DNA from: Choanephora cucurbitarum
Taxonomy: Eukaryota > Mucoromycota > Mucoromycetes > Mucorales > Choanephoraceae
Length of the DNA: 64,000 nt
NCBI GenBank assembly: GCA_025331435.1
Contig: JAIWNI010000021.1
Location: forward strand, 62,001 to 126,000
Direction of reading: 5' to 3'
The notes under the pieces are model-generated. The model did not search any database. It was not told where the DNA came from and worked only from the letters and a program-made list of their open reading frames with translations. The first letter of the stretch is position 1, and the number at the start of each line of letters is the position of its first letter. This document shows positions 12,990-25,023 of this stretch, one piece after another. The translations under genes and the position numbers were made by a program.

Positions 12990-13655
12990 TTAAAGATGAG
13001 CTTCTCTTCTATCTCGAATGTCAGCAAATGTCTTTGGGTAAGTATATTGCACTTCCTCACGATCTTTAAATTTCTGATACCAAGCGTGTACCCGAGGTCC
13101 CTTCTGTTGGAAGAAGCCTGACTCAGGCAACGAATAGAGATCAGCAAAAGGAGGAAAAACAAAATAGTCCGCCCAAGTCAATTCAGGGCCACATAAAAAT
13201 GGGCCTTGCTGGCTACAGAGAGTGTCAAAGGCGGAGATGACTTCACCTGCCTTCTGGAGCTTCTTCTTCAAGCGCTGTTGTATTTCCTCTTCAGTGAGAC
13301 CTTGACTTTCATAGTAGTGGCGAGGTTTTGCAACACCAGCAACAACTTGATGAAATACATAATCACTAAGGGAACTGATTACTTGAAGCATTTTAAGTCG
13401 CTCATCAAGGGAACTTGGTGTCAAGCGGGAGTCAATTGTTAAATCTATGAATTCACGAATTACAGACGACTCAATGAGCACCTTGTCTTTGACAACGAGG
13501 GAAGGTACACGACCAAAAGGGTGGTATTTGTAAGCATTTTCGCTGTAAGGCACCGCCTTCTCAAAGCGATAGTCTACTTTCAAATGATAGAAAGCCATAC
13601 GTAAAGTGCGTGTGAAAGTAGAAAGAGGTATACCAACAAGTGTAATATTGGTCAT
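12990..13655 (-). CDS. Glutathione S-transferase family protein
   Basis: Encodes an intronless protein of 221 residues, the usual length for a cytosolic glutathione S-transferase. These enzymes conjugate glutathione to electrophiles or reduce small substrates. The N-terminal thioredoxin-like domain (about residues 3-80) has a Ser/Thr-rich first turn (PLSTFTRTLRM) in the catalytic position, the HPFGRVPSL segment with the conserved cis-proline, and a glutathione-binding E-S-x-V-I motif near residue 65. The helical C-terminal domain contains the LTWADYFVFPPF segment, the N-capping Asp region of GSTs. The ATG at 13655 is chosen; the frame extends four codons further only to a TTG. Substrate and class cannot be fixed from sequence. 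No signal peptide is present. Confidence 0.9.
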   Translation of the reverse strand: MTNITLVGIPLSTFTRTLRMAFYHLKVDYRFEKAVPYSENAYKYHPFGRVPSLVVKDKVLIESSVIREFIDLTIDSRLTPSSLDERLKMLQVISSLSDYVFHQVVAGVAKPRHYYESQGLTEEEIQQRLKKKLQKAGEVISAFDTLCSQQGPFLCGPELTWADYFVFPPFADLYSLPESGFFQQKGPRVHAWYQKFKDREEVQYTYPKTFADIRDRREAHL

Positions 13656-14839
13656 GATAATTGACAAACTGAAGAAGAATAAGAAAGAAGAGGCATAGCA
13701 TTAAATTGCCAGCAAAGCGGAAAATCAATTACTTGGGTTGGTTAAATTTTCTCAGGTCGTAAGGTAAAAGTTATTACCTATGCTTATTCTACTCCAGCAT
13801 GAGAAAAATAGTTTTACCTCAAGTAAAATGTTACACAAGTTCCCTCTTGAAAGACATCAAAGCGAAATTCATTTAGTCAATAGAGACAAAGACGATAGCA
13901 TATAGTCTCCATCTTGGGGCTCAAGTTTCTACTTTTGGCTGACGGAATGCTCCAATAGCATAATTTAGACAAAGATAATCTCTCTTGACTATATTGCCAT
14001 CAATCAATAAGAGATATCTTTTTAGATTCGATGTGTTATATTCTTCAAAGTGAGTTAAAATAAAGTTTCAGAAATGAGTGGTATAAGTGTTATATCATTT
14101 TATTACTCTGCTAAAAAGTTAAGGCCGTCTAATATGAAGCTCTCCCGTTCAATTAGCAAGTGAATTGACCGAAACGATTTGATGTCCAAGTAGATGCCCA
14201 GACAAAACGAAAGCTTAGTTTGGTCAATACTTAGGTACCATTTTCTTTGTTTTGGTAAATGGTTGTCTAGTTTGCGTTATGATTTAGAAGCTCTTTGACC
14301 TGACCTAAAGACAATTCTATGTGCGATTACTGATACAAAGTATTTTGCTCTTCCTATTATTGTCATTTTATATACAAAAAAAGAGAAACATTACAATTTG
14401 ACAGCTTAATGTCTTGAATAATATCTTTTTTGTCTTCACGAATTGATGACATAAAATTCCATAGCAAGACCATCTGATTTGTCGACCATTGACAAAGAGT
14501 TACTAGTTATATTCAAGACATTCAAAATCAATCCTAAATATTTGCATTTTCGAAGTGGCGGTTATGCTTTTCAGCACAGTCTGCAACATGAAAAGTTGTC
14601 CCAGAAGGTCAAGAAATACAAGCAGCGGAGGCAGTTTTCGCTCAACATCCTCTAAAAACAGCTAAAACTCCTGAACATGCTACAGCTGTATAAAATGCAC
14701 ATCAAGAGCAGAAGCATACATCAAGAAACTTTTATCACAGTCCTGCTTGCAACAGAAGTAAAAGAGAGTATGAGATGAGGCAAGAAAAAGGTCATGATCA
14801 AGCATGTTCAACTGAGAGTAGGTGTGGTCGACAAGAACA
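13656..14839. other. Intergenic region without a visible gene
   Basis: AT-rich DNA upstream of the glutathione S-transferase gene. No ORF with domain-like composition and no clear repeat was found. The last few hundred bases (from about 14,530) may belong to the decayed element described next. Confidence 0.5.
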
Positions 14840-15279
14840 ACAAGCACTACATATCATGCTTGTTAGTGATAAAAGCTATGGCTTCAGATCGTCCATTCGA
14901 GTACGCGTCCGTCTAGGTGATTTATGAAAGGCGAAAGGGTATAGCCTTTACACATCAGTGTGTATAACCAACAAACACAATATGTATTAAGTCTGTGTTT
15001 TTGCTTCAAAAAACAAGTCATTCATTGAGAATTGTAGAGAAAGATGGAAAAGAAAGTTTCAAGACGATCAATGGTACCTCTGTATGTAACAACAAAACCT
15101 GTATCCTTAGTCTAGCAAAACAATACCAGAAGCCAAGAGATTTTCTGTCTGCCTTGGACATTGGTGTTTCTGGAGAATCTAGGCTGGTTGACGCAAGAAC
15201 CCTTGATGTACTGAATCCCCCCTCTGTAGTCACTCCATTGTCTACTACTTTAATCACATCTTTTCTTGAAGCGAAATAG
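14840..15279 (+). pseudogene. Possible decayed Fanzor/TnpB-like nuclease C-terminus
   Basis: The 3' part (about 14,995-15,279) is open and encodes a segment in which an ING.S.C.N..C motif is followed by a PRDFLSALDIGVSG-like stretch. This resembles the end of TnpB/Fanzor proteins, where the second half of a four-Cys zinc ribbon is followed by an RD...A.NI motif carrying the last RuvC Asp. Upstream, short protein-like pieces sit in different frames (about 14,840-14,990) and are separated by stops, so any gene is dead. A TATAA-like or terminal-repeat boundary was not found. The assignment is inference from weak motif similarity; another transposon family or chance is possible. Confidence 0.3.
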
Positions 15280-15537
15280 GACTAGGCTTAATACTGGTGG
15301 CATGTGTGTACCTTTTATGGAAAAGTGTAAGACCACCCTTTCACCAAAAGGTCAATCTACTAACTCTTTCAGATTCATGCTTCCAACTGTGTCAATTACT
15401 ACATTATTAATGTGCATGTGAGTATTCTATATTGATTTTCGGAACACCAATTCTGCTTATTGTATATGTTGCAAACCTGCAGTTACTCTACCCTCTTAGT
15501 ATGACAAAATCAAATGGTAATACCAAGTATGTTTATT

Positions 15538-18500
15538 TTAAATAGAACAGTACTTAAGCAGCAAAATCTGTGCCAAACCAAATGAGCCACTGGTAACATA
15601 AATTAGGTGTAAATTGTAAGCAGCCTCTCTCTTTAGATCATTTTCATCATCCTGCTCTTTTTCTAGTTCGGCTTCTTCTTGTTCTGAAATGGGCCAAGTA
15701 TAAGCACTGTCTAAAGGCCTTATTTGCTTTTCGTATGATTTAGAAGTAGGAGGCATACACAACACCTTTTCATAATGGGGGATAGCTAAATGTGTTAAAC
15801 CAAGCATATGAAAGGCTCGAGCAATATTAAATTCAGATTCTTGATTATGATCTGCTAGTTTAGCATATTCAAATATAAACAGCATGCCCTATATGAAGAT
15901 AAGAAGTGTCATTAAGTCTTTGTGTTCCCTTTCTTTTTCTTTTCTTGACACCATTTACCTGCATGATCTGTAAGTGTCGATTATCTGTCTTACGTTGAAT
16001 TGCTGTATGGAGGAAAGAGATACCCAATGATAATGTGTTTAGGCGATCCTTAGGTGCGACTGCATAAGCTCTTAAATTAAACACTACATTTTAAGTTAGT
16101 CTGTATTCATATCATCTATCATAAGAGAGAAGGATGTGCTTCAACTTACAACTAGCAGCAAGAGGGTTCTTAGATAACAAGACGAGATCCGCAAAAAGGC
16201 CCAACAAAATGGGATTAACATGGTCTGGTGCTTCAATTCCCATTCGTTTTACTGTGTCAGCTGGAATATAAGCTGGCATATGATAATATCGTTTTGGGTC
16301 TTGCTCATTAATAGTGGATGGATCCATATTCATCGCTTGAATTTCTTCGTCCAATAAACGAATCTGCTCTGTACTGGCACCCCTATCATCTCCTTTCATC
16401 TGGTCTTTGCGCTTGCTAGATACAACTGCATCCATCAACCGAATTGTGCGGTTTAGAAACTTCAGTTGAGGTTGGGAGGCATATAGGGTAGCGTCTTTGT
16501 TGCCCGCATCCACTACAGCTTGGTAGATACGGTAAGGGTCATTTCTGAATTGATAAAAATTACATAACCAACGAGCACCATATTGAACAAGTTCATTATT
16601 TCCTCCGACGATACCACATCCTATATAACCAAAACAAAGTTAGATAGACAGATACATGATGCTTCTCGCTTACCAATCACTGCCAAATAAAGTGTAGTCT
16701 TTTTAGGAATATCATGGTAAAATACATTGGCATTAATCGCTTTCGTCAGTACATTGAACGAATCCTGAAATCGTCTTGACATAGCCAATGCATAAGCATA
16801 ACGCAAAATCATATATAACCAACGATCAAAAGAAACACCTCTAAAGTCAGAAGCATGGATCATGCTTGCATTCTTCTCTTCTTCTTCTCTCAAATGTCTT
16901 TCTTCTTCGTCAAAATCTACCTGGTCTTGGCTAGCCTGATCTTTCTCTTCTAATTTGACACGCGTACGCAAACGATTGGCCATATGATGTGCTTCTGCAT
17001 TCAGATTGTCCGTATCTCTTGAGATATTTCTTGCCTTCCTAAACGCATAAAAGCCTTGGTATCGAGTAGACTAAAGAGATTCTAATTAACTCCTGCCAGT
17101 CAGCCATAGGTCCATCCATACTTACTCTTTCAGAAGGATAAAAGACACTTGTGTTGCTAAACTCCTGCCAAAGTTCCTGAGCCGTTCTGATGTATTCACG
17201 AATCAAGGGTCGTTCAGCGTCTACTGTATTGGGACCGATTTTTTCATCCAGTTCATCTAGCTTACTAAACAAGCCTAATGTAGCGTATGTCTTTTCTTCT
17301 TCTCGACGATTGGTCTCATCTTTACGACGAGAGTAGTATTCCTTTATGGTCAGCCCGTTTGAACTTTCATCAAACAAGGAAGCCTTCTTGGATTTATTGT
17401 TACGCTTGGCTTCTTGAGATTGACTGATTCTCTCTTGAGCAGCTGTTGCTTGTTTGTGGGTACTAGACTTCTTCTGCTGACGTGATTCACGATTTTTTTT
17501 CATGACTATTGTTCACAATAGAGTGAGTGACATGCAAAATAGATAGTTCTGAAACTTACCATAATCTACTAATTCCAAGGCTTTCTCTTCATTTCCTTGT
17601 TCTTCATAAACAGTAGCCAGAGACATCATTACGTCTAAATTATCAGGCTGCTCTTCCAACACTATACATAGACGTAAGTATACCATCCATTATCAAACAC
17701 ACATAAGACAAGTTACCATTTAAATAGAACAAGACAGCTGTATCTAAATCGTTTGTTTCTCTGTAACAATCAGCAGTTCGAACCAGTAAGTCTACTTCAA
17801 TTTCCTAATAGTTAGAAGAAATATATTTGAGTTGACATTCTAGATAAAGTCAAGACGACTTACATCAGCACCATCAATAATCTTTTGAAATACAGGCAAG
17901 GCAAGTTCATAGTGCCGCTTGTCATAATAAGCATAAGCGATATCTTGAAATAGATCAGGGTAAGTAGAGGAAGGATACTGTAGTAGGTATTGAAAATGCT
18001 TTGTAGCCAGTCGTACTTGATTTAGATACAAGCGGCAAATACCCATACGAACACGCAATTCAAGTGGAAAATCAGTTCTGGCTTCATCCTCTTCTAGGTA
18101 TTCATCGTCGTCATCAGTATGGGATTGCCACCAAGTCTCATTTTGTCTCTTTTGAACTAGCCGCAGACCTGTCTTGATGGTATCTAGCGAATGGTAGTAG
18201 TCGTTGAGGATTAAGTAGAGCTCACTCAACATATTGATTTCTGCATAGCCCAGTTTATCCACAAATTCTTCTTCATCCTCCTCCTCGTCATTGACTTGAT
18301 CTACATAATGTTCTGTGTGGTATAAAATAGCATCTTCGTATAGCTTGATAGCCTCCTTTGTTCGACCTTGTTTTCTAAACAATTGGGCCAATTCGTTGAT
18401 GACTTTAAAGTGATGCGGAAGGTATTCAAGGATCTTTGTGAAGCCCTCAACTGCCAATTCAATACGCCCATGCTGTTTGTATAAAAATGAACGATCCCAT

Positions 18501-19365
18501 AAAGCATCTACATCTGTAGGATCCAACGAAATCACCTTGGTAAAACATTGAATGGCTTGTGTGATAGCCTCATTTTCACTTTTAAGGAAAATTAGTGTTA
18601 TGCATATAAATAAGAAAATGAAAAGACTCACATGGATTTTTGACCCAACTCTTTCCATAGAGAAGCATCGTTACAGATATGGGCCCCCATCATACGTAGC
18701 TTGAGTGATAACTCTTTGTTGCCTAGTTCCTCATGGACCAGACCCAATGTGTTCCATGCGGGATGCACTTTGGGGTTCTTTTGAATGATTTCTTGGAGGA
18801 TATCAATTGCTTCACCATAATTGCGGTTGATATACAATGCATTGGCTTGACCCAATTTACGCTTTTCTTCATCTGATAACCGGATCTCACCTTTCAGCAG
18901 TCTCTTCTTAGTTTGGCCCTTAACACGACCAGCACCGATACCAGTTGTCAAAGCCAAATTGTTATCAAACTCTTCAATCTCCCGTTGCATTTCCTCCGCA
19001 TCACCTGTTTTTAACTTGGCACGATTCTCAGTTCGTTTGTCCAGCAACTTTCTGTAGAAGTTTAAAGTTGAGAACCTGTATGCATCAAAGAGAGACAAGG
19101 ATATGACTTACATAATTTCATCATCGTTCATCAACTCTTCATCAATAGAATCGTTATCGCTGTTCTGATCTTCTTGGATCCACTCATTCAGTGAATCGTT
19201 ATCGTCATCGTCTTCTAGATCCAATTCTTGTTCTTCTTGAGCAAGATCGTCTTCTAGTGGAACAGCATCGAGTCCTGCGTTTGATAAAATGCTGGTAATA
19301 TCCATATCTTCGATAGCATTATGAGCAGACGCGACTGCTTTTCCTTTTCCTTTGTCTTTGGCCAT
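15538..19365 (-). CDS. TFC4: RNA polymerase III transcription factor TFIIIC, TPR subunit (Tfc4/Sfc4/GTF3C3)
   Basis: Ten exons: 19365-19112, 19075-18632, 18578-17864, 17804-17717, 17661-17560, 17505-17126, 17070-16674, 16620-16150, 16083-15959, 15888-15538; 1,108 residues. The subunit is the TPR scaffold of the tauA half of TFIIIC, which binds tRNA-gene A boxes and recruits TFIIIB. Visible signs are a very acidic N-terminus (Asp/Glu-rich residues 30-85), an RVKGQTKKRLLKGEIRLSDEEK-type linker region shared with Tfc4 proteins, and many TPR-like helices in two blocks (roughly residues 130-440 and 650-1,100) separated by a Lys/Gln/Ser-rich linker. The family's C-terminal NL.LIY..SGS..LA motif ends the protein. 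The 55-bp intron at 17071-17125 is open at first sight; splicing it out restores frame to the next exon. The start is the first ATG before the acidic region. Confidence 0.9.
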
Positions 19366-19597
19366 GAAAGTGATAGTAGGTATAACAGATAGAGAAAAAG
19401 AGAGAGTGAAAAGTATACATGAAAAAGTTCTGTATGTCGTAGATTGAATTATTGAAGAAGTCAAAAAAAAAAAAAAGATCATCCACTATACACTCTATTT
19501 GTAAAAAAGAAAAGGATACGAACAAGCAATAAAAGAATACGCATGCACACACGCTCATTCATATATGTATATATCACCATTAATAATTTATTTGAGT

Positions 19598-20281
19598 TTA
19601 AGCAGCAAAAAGCCTCTGCATAAATTCTGTAATGCCAATATCATTTGTGTTGAATTCATAACATCCCCACATCACTAAACCAGTAGACACAACATTTGCC
19701 CAGTTAGAGGCCCTATGAAGTCTTGGATAAACTCTTTTAGGTATATAATCGGTAATACAAGAGTCGAATCCCATATAGATATGATAAGGTAAAACAACAC
19801 CCAATAAGCCATCTGAAATAGGATGTGCACCATAAATCAAAGATGTGCTGAACATAGGAATCAATGCAACAGCAGAGGCACGCTCCAAATTCCAATGATG
19901 AGCACCAAATTCGTAACCATGCTCCTTGGTTTCTATGGTGGTTGTTAGATCAAATCTCAATCAAACAAGCACACATTAATCTTCACCTTTCTTGATTGTC
20001 TTCTTTTCTGTAGTTTCTTCCGTAGCTTCTAGTTCTGTCTTCGTTTCTTCATTTTCTGTTGTTGTTTTTGTTGTTGCTGTTGAATCGTTTTTGGTAGTAG
20101 TGTTTTGGCTAGCATTAGTAGTCGAGACTGTTATGATGTGTCAACTAAAAAATACCGACTATAATCTTGTGTATTTTTCGTTACCTGCAGAATAAGATCT
20201 AAGTACGATAGGATTTATTCTAACTTGAGATCGATACAGATGAGCTGAACTCACAGATCTTGAGAATAATCGAAGTGTCAT
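19598..20281 (-). CDS. SDH4: Succinate dehydrogenase membrane anchor subunit (CybS, SDHD/Sdh4)
   Basis: Three exons (20281-20185, 20127-19987, 19932-19598) give 190 residues. The protein anchors complex II in the inner mitochondrial membrane and helps bind ubiquinone and haem. The N-terminus (MTLRLFSRSVSSAHLYRSQ) is a typical cleavable presequence. Exon 2 is a Thr/Lys/Glu low-complexity linker. The C-terminal half holds the family core: HWNLERASAVALIP before helix 1, a PISDGLLGVVLPYHIYMGFDS segment containing the helix-2 His/Tyr/Asp pattern, a DYIPKR loop and a final transmembrane helix. The frame extends upstream of the chosen ATG through a hydrophobic stretch, but the presequence-like start fits better. 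The gene lies 115 bp from the divergent DTW gene and upstream of the TFIIIC gene on the same strand. Confidence 0.9.
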
Positions 20282-20396
20282 TAATAGTAGATTGTAATAA
20301 AAGAGATCTGGAGAAAATAACAAAAAATAAACAAGGGGAGTTAAAATTATCGAAAAACTCAGGCTCATCGTTCTTTTTTTCTTTCTTTCTTAGATT
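20282..20396. promoter_or_regulatory. Short bidirectional promoter between SDH4 and the DTW gene
   Basis: Only 115 bp separate the two divergent start codons. The interval is AT-rich and ends in a CT-rich tract (TTTCTTTCTTTCTTAG) just before the DTW start, which could also be the acceptor of a 5' UTR intron. No clear TATA box was found, so shared regulation is inferred from spacing. Confidence 0.5.
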
Positions 20397-21342
20397 ATGT
20401 CAATGAGTCAAGAAGGTGTGTGTGTGTATGTGTTGAACCTTCTATCAAACAAGAAGCCTGATAAATAGCATAGAAAACAAGAAGCGATCGTTTGATAAAG
20501 TCAGTGCAGAAGGCCCATTCGATCAGTTCAAGATCGATGACGATCAAGTGTTACAAAAGATCGAAAAACGTTCTGTATGTCCTGGCTGTAACAAGACTGT
20601 CAAATACTTTTGTTATAAATGTCTTGCTATTGTAGGAATGGAAGTTTCAAGTGTGCCTCATGTCGATTTGCCTGTCCATTTAGATATGTAAAGTAAGCAA
20701 CCATCAAGTTATGTTCTTCTTTTGCTGCTTGCTTACTTGCTCTGTAGTATCAAACACAACAAAGAATTAGACGGCAAATCCACAGCAGTGCATGCCTGTA
20801 TCATTGCAAAAGGCAACGTTGATCTTCATACATGGCCTCAAGTGCCTGAGTTTGAACAGCCAGAGAGAACATTACTGCTGTTTCCTAGTCCTGTAAGTTA
20901 AGATAAAGAGTACAAGAAACATTAAAATTAACAGATATAGGGCGCAAAACGATTGGAGGATATACCCCGAGATTCGTTTGACCGTATTGCTGTCATTGAC
21001 GGTACATGGATCCAAGCAAAACAAATAGCAAATAACACACCTGTTTTAAAGAAGATGCAGCATGTTACTATCCAACCTCAAAAGACTCATTTCTGGCGAT
21101 TTCAAAACGTCGATGATCAGCACTTGGCCACTATAGAAGCTATCTATTATCTTTACCGAGAATATGGTCAAACATATGAACCACCTTATCGAGGCCAATA
21201 CGATAATCTGTTGTTTTATTACAAGTTTTTTTATCATCTTATTCAAAATACATATCAAACAACAAAGCGAACAGCTACTTTTAGTCATCGTCATCAGCAA
21301 AAAGATTATATCAAATATAAAGAAGAAAAGGAAGAAGAATAA
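20397..21342 (+). CDS. DTW-domain tRNA-uridine aminocarboxypropyltransferase (DTWD1-like)
   Basis: Four exons (20397-20415, 20474-20687, 20748-20892, 20941-21342) give 259 residues. DTW proteins transfer the aminocarboxypropyl group from S-adenosylmethionine to a tRNA uridine, making acp3U; DTWD1 is the human enzyme for D-loop position 20. Seen here: an N-terminal two-Cys pair set (CPGCNK ... CYKC, about residues 45-62) typical of the zinc-binding start, the DGTW version of the DxTW motif near the start of the last exon, and the following QPQKTHFWRFQ and ATIEAIYYLYREY segments matching the S-x-x-E-A region. The C-terminus is Lys/Glu-rich. Exon 1 encodes only six full codons; its phase fits exon 2 exactly. 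It is likely cytosolic or nuclear. Confidence 0.88.
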
Positions 21343-21349
21343 ATGATAG

Positions 21350-23106
21350 TTATTGACTTTCAGGTGCATTTAAATCACAAGCATGTGGATGTTTGGCACA
21401 ATATTTTGGCTGTACAGGCTCAGCATCAATACCACGGGCTTGTAAATGATATACCCAATCATAAAACCGTTCAGAGACACTTTTGACTGTACGTCTCTTA
21501 CCGGAGATATCATAGGAGCCAGACCAATAGACTTCAGCAGCAGCAGCAGAGCGTGGCCAGAGTCGTCCATCCAACACAGTAGGTCCAGATTGTTCAGACC
21601 AAAGAGCTATTTCTCCTCCAATTACTCTGCCCTTATCTGAAGACGCTATACCATAGGTCATGTCATAACTATAGATACGTTGCCATGTTTTGAAAGGCGA
21701 GCACCAAGATCCTCCACCACCACCATAATTAAATGTATCTGAGGCTGTTTCTTGTTGTGTAGGACTAATATAACGATCGTCTTCACCAACCCAACCTTTT
21801 ATATAAAAGAGGTAGCGTAAATATTTTTTTTTTAGTCAAGTGAGTGTTTTATATATTTACCTCCATGACCACAATCCAGATAAAAGTAATCATAGTTGGA
21901 AACAATCACATCATGGCCAAGTGCAGTATAGTTACCAGGTGGCGTGAGCCATGTTTGGATGACTGTCTTTTTAGGATAATGACCTCCATCTTTCAAGGGA
22001 TCCTCCCACATAACTGGTCGCTTGTTTAGTGTTTGAATGACATAGTCCAATAATTTGTTCTCCCACTCAAACCAAAGTTCTTTCGTTGTTATGTTGTGTT
22101 GCTTTGTGTATTCTTTGATTTTATGGCTCAATTCCCAGCAGCCCGTGTTGATTTCATCACCACCAATATGATAGAAATGATCAGGAAATATATCAGTTGC
22201 TTCCTTTACAATGTCTTTGACCAATTTAAATGCATCTTGGCTGAGGGGGTCCAATTGACCAGCAGGAGGTTCTGCAGCATATGCTGCCCAGAATTCGTTA
22301 GAACACAGAATATAATCAGGATGTGATTCAACAATAGAAGCTGTATGGGCAGGCATGTCAATCTCTAACATCACACGAACGCCTCGCTCCTTAGCAAACT
22401 GGATGATACGAGATACATCTTGAGGCGAATATGTTTCCTTGGGAGAATATGCACCTTTTTGAGAAAGTTCTGGGTGCGATTTGAAGTAAAGAGGCCAAGA
22501 TTGAGAATCAGTAGCATGCCAATGCAGCACATTCATCTTGTTAAAAGACATAGCCTCGATCGTTTTCAGAATGTGTTTCACAGGGAAAAAGTTACGTGAG
22601 GTATCAAGCAAAAGACCTCGGTGAGGATATGTTGGCGAGTCCTTAATACGGATAGTATGAACAACTAAGCTTTTCTTCTCCATAGTCACTAGCTGTGAAA
22701 AGGTTTCGAGCGCACGAAGAGCACCTACCCAAGTCTTAGCCTTAAGCAGGGCATAGCCACCTGTCTCAGGCACCGTCAAATGATACGATTCATCTACATC
22801 GAAGTCGAGCGAAGCCTTGTTATCAGTCACTTCAAACTGAATGCCCTGTATAGGATTACTTGCCCAAGTGACAGTGGTCTTCTGGGTTGCTACCTGAACA
22901 GGTTCCCAGCGTTCTTTTTGGATCAGCTTAAGATAGCGACGAGCTGCTTTTTCAAGGATAGAGTTTTGTATACCATGGAAATGGAAATCCTCAGAAAGCT
23001 TAGCAATTCTATCTGTCCACTCGTACTCTTGAGGGGTAGGATAAAGAAATGTTCTAGCGTCCACTAAAGCAAATGTGCAGACAGCAGCCAACGTAATCCA
23101 CTTCAT
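21350..23106 (-). CDS. Secreted beta-N-acetylhexosaminidase (GH20)
   Basis: Two exons (23106-21861 and 21795-21350, 65-bp intron) encode 563 residues, the usual length for a fungal GH20 enzyme. It removes terminal N-acetylglucosamine or N-acetylgalactosamine, for example from chitin oligomers during wall turnover. The first about 17 residues form a signal peptide ending at VDA. An N-terminal GH20b-like domain (about 20-155) precedes the barrel, which starts near PHRGLLLDTSRNFFP. Key residues are visible: HWHATDSQSWPL, MLEIDMPAHT and the catalytic Asp317-Glu318 in HIGGDE. The last exon carries the LWSEQSG and WPRSAAAAEVYW segments that close the active site. Several N-x-S/T sites fit secretion. 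TATA-like TATATATATTTA lies about 70 bp upstream of the ATG. Confidence 0.95.
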
Positions 23107-25020
23107 AACTCAATCTTGCAAGTAAGAGAGAAAGAAAGAGAAAGCAAACAAAGAAAGGAGTTACTCAGCTAAAATACTTATATATATATTTAAGGAATTG
23201 GTTGACAAAAAATTCTGTTTCGGAAAGTTGAACAAACAAGTCAAGTTTTCTTATGTTCATTTTCATTCACTTCTTGCTTTTATGCGCTTGTGCTTCTCAA
23301 ACGCAGTTGTACAGAAAAATATGCAACTAGCTTAGGTGTATCATAAAAACTGATTCCGTTACAAATTTCTTTTCTCTTTGTTAAAGACAAATAAAACAAG
23401 TTGCCGATCATTTGATTATCTAATAAAAACTTTGTAATAAGCAAGTTAAAAACAAATTCGGGTTACAAAAAGCTCAGTCATGCAAGCTGATGACTGTGTT
23501 CAGCTAGAGACGAACAAAAACACTCCTGCTTTGACCTTTGGTTCTCTTCTGTATTTATCCCTCTCTTTTCTTGATCAACGAGATTCTTGATTGATTTTCT
23601 GAATAGAAGCATTCTAAAATCAGACGTGTTTGTGCCTAAAGAGAGTTACTGTAGATGTTTCTCTTCAAATCTGAAACAACAATATTTTGATGTGTACAAG
23701 CTGCTAGAACAGAAAAGGAAAGCTAATAAAAATGGTACTTGCACAAAAATTAAAGGTTTTATTAGAAGTAAAAAATACTCTAGAGTTTTAGCTTTGTTCG
23801 ATACATGCATTCTTACTTTAATTGAGGATAAGACAGCCAAAAACAATTGTTAATTACTATTTGATTTGGCTGTCTCGATGTTTTCTAGCACATCAGTGAC
23901 CATTTTGATATCTCACAAAAGATATGCTGTATGCTGCAGTTCATAACTTAATGCGATGCATGAACTTCAATCAATATGAAGACAAGTCCAAATCTCTATA
24001 CAAGAAGGCAAACAACAACAAAAGCTAACTATAATTGACAATTAATGTGCGCCTTTTATACTGCCGATTCTAAAGCTATAAACGCCACGTTCTACATGAA
24101 AAAGCTTTCTAAATCTATCAAGCACTCATTGCTCAAAATTTTACTCTATTTGGAAACGCACCTAAAGAAGGTATACTAGCAATCTAAACAAAAAGTGTCA
24201 TAATCATTCTCTTTTCTGATGCCAAATGCTTGATGTACCAGTAAAGATGATTTTCGAAAGCAGATATCTTAATGATTGTATCTTGCAGTCTTAAATATCT
24301 TTATATAGGTCGCTCTATTGAACTGCAACACGAATATTTATATAATAGCCTTTTGGTACTGTAAGCGTCTGCAAATGCCTCTCTCTTCTAAAAAACAGTC
24401 CAATTAGGTTTTTGTATTACTTTGTTGTTATAGATAGTTCAGGATATACTAAGCAAACCGATCTTCTGGACGTCCCAAACAAACACTTTTTGCTGGAAAT
24501 GAGAGAATGCAGCTGAAGACAAATTCCCTCAACTATATACCCAACAAAGCAGGGAACCAACGAACTAGATCTCCAAGCTATTCTTGACAGCCTTCCTTGA
24601 ACACAACTGTTGAATGATTAAACCATAGTCTGAATCTTACACAGTGTTTTCCTGAATTGAGCACATTGTTCATTACAAATAAAAGAGTCAACAAGACGGA
24701 TGGAATGACCCTTATTGATGAGATTTCAATTAAAGAGCAAAAGAGATGTAATGCTCATTGACAGTTATATAGATGCAATTAAGACTTGTGTCGTTCAAAA
24801 GAAACCTACTATTAGAATAATATACTATCTCACCTTTTTGCATTACTTGTTCTTTTTTTTTTGTGTTTACTTCTTCGAATATTCACATAGTCTACAATGA
24901 TAGAGAAAAATGCCTTTGAGTTAGACAAGAAGAAACTACTTGAAACTTCATACAGCAATCCTTACTTAAGCTGTCAAAAAGGCATGTAAATATTGTTTTG
25001 GCATTTTTGTTTTCCTAACT
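23107..25020. other. Gene-free intergenic region
   Basis: Holds the hexosaminidase promoter at its left end. Beyond that only short AT-rich ORFs (such as 23,587-23,853) with no recognisable domain or splice structure were seen. Confidence 0.55.
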
Positions 25021-25023
25021 CTT

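Noticed and set aside
22780..23067. Plus-strand 95-residue ORF over the hexosaminidase gene
   Set aside because: Antisense shadow of exon 1 of the GH20 gene.
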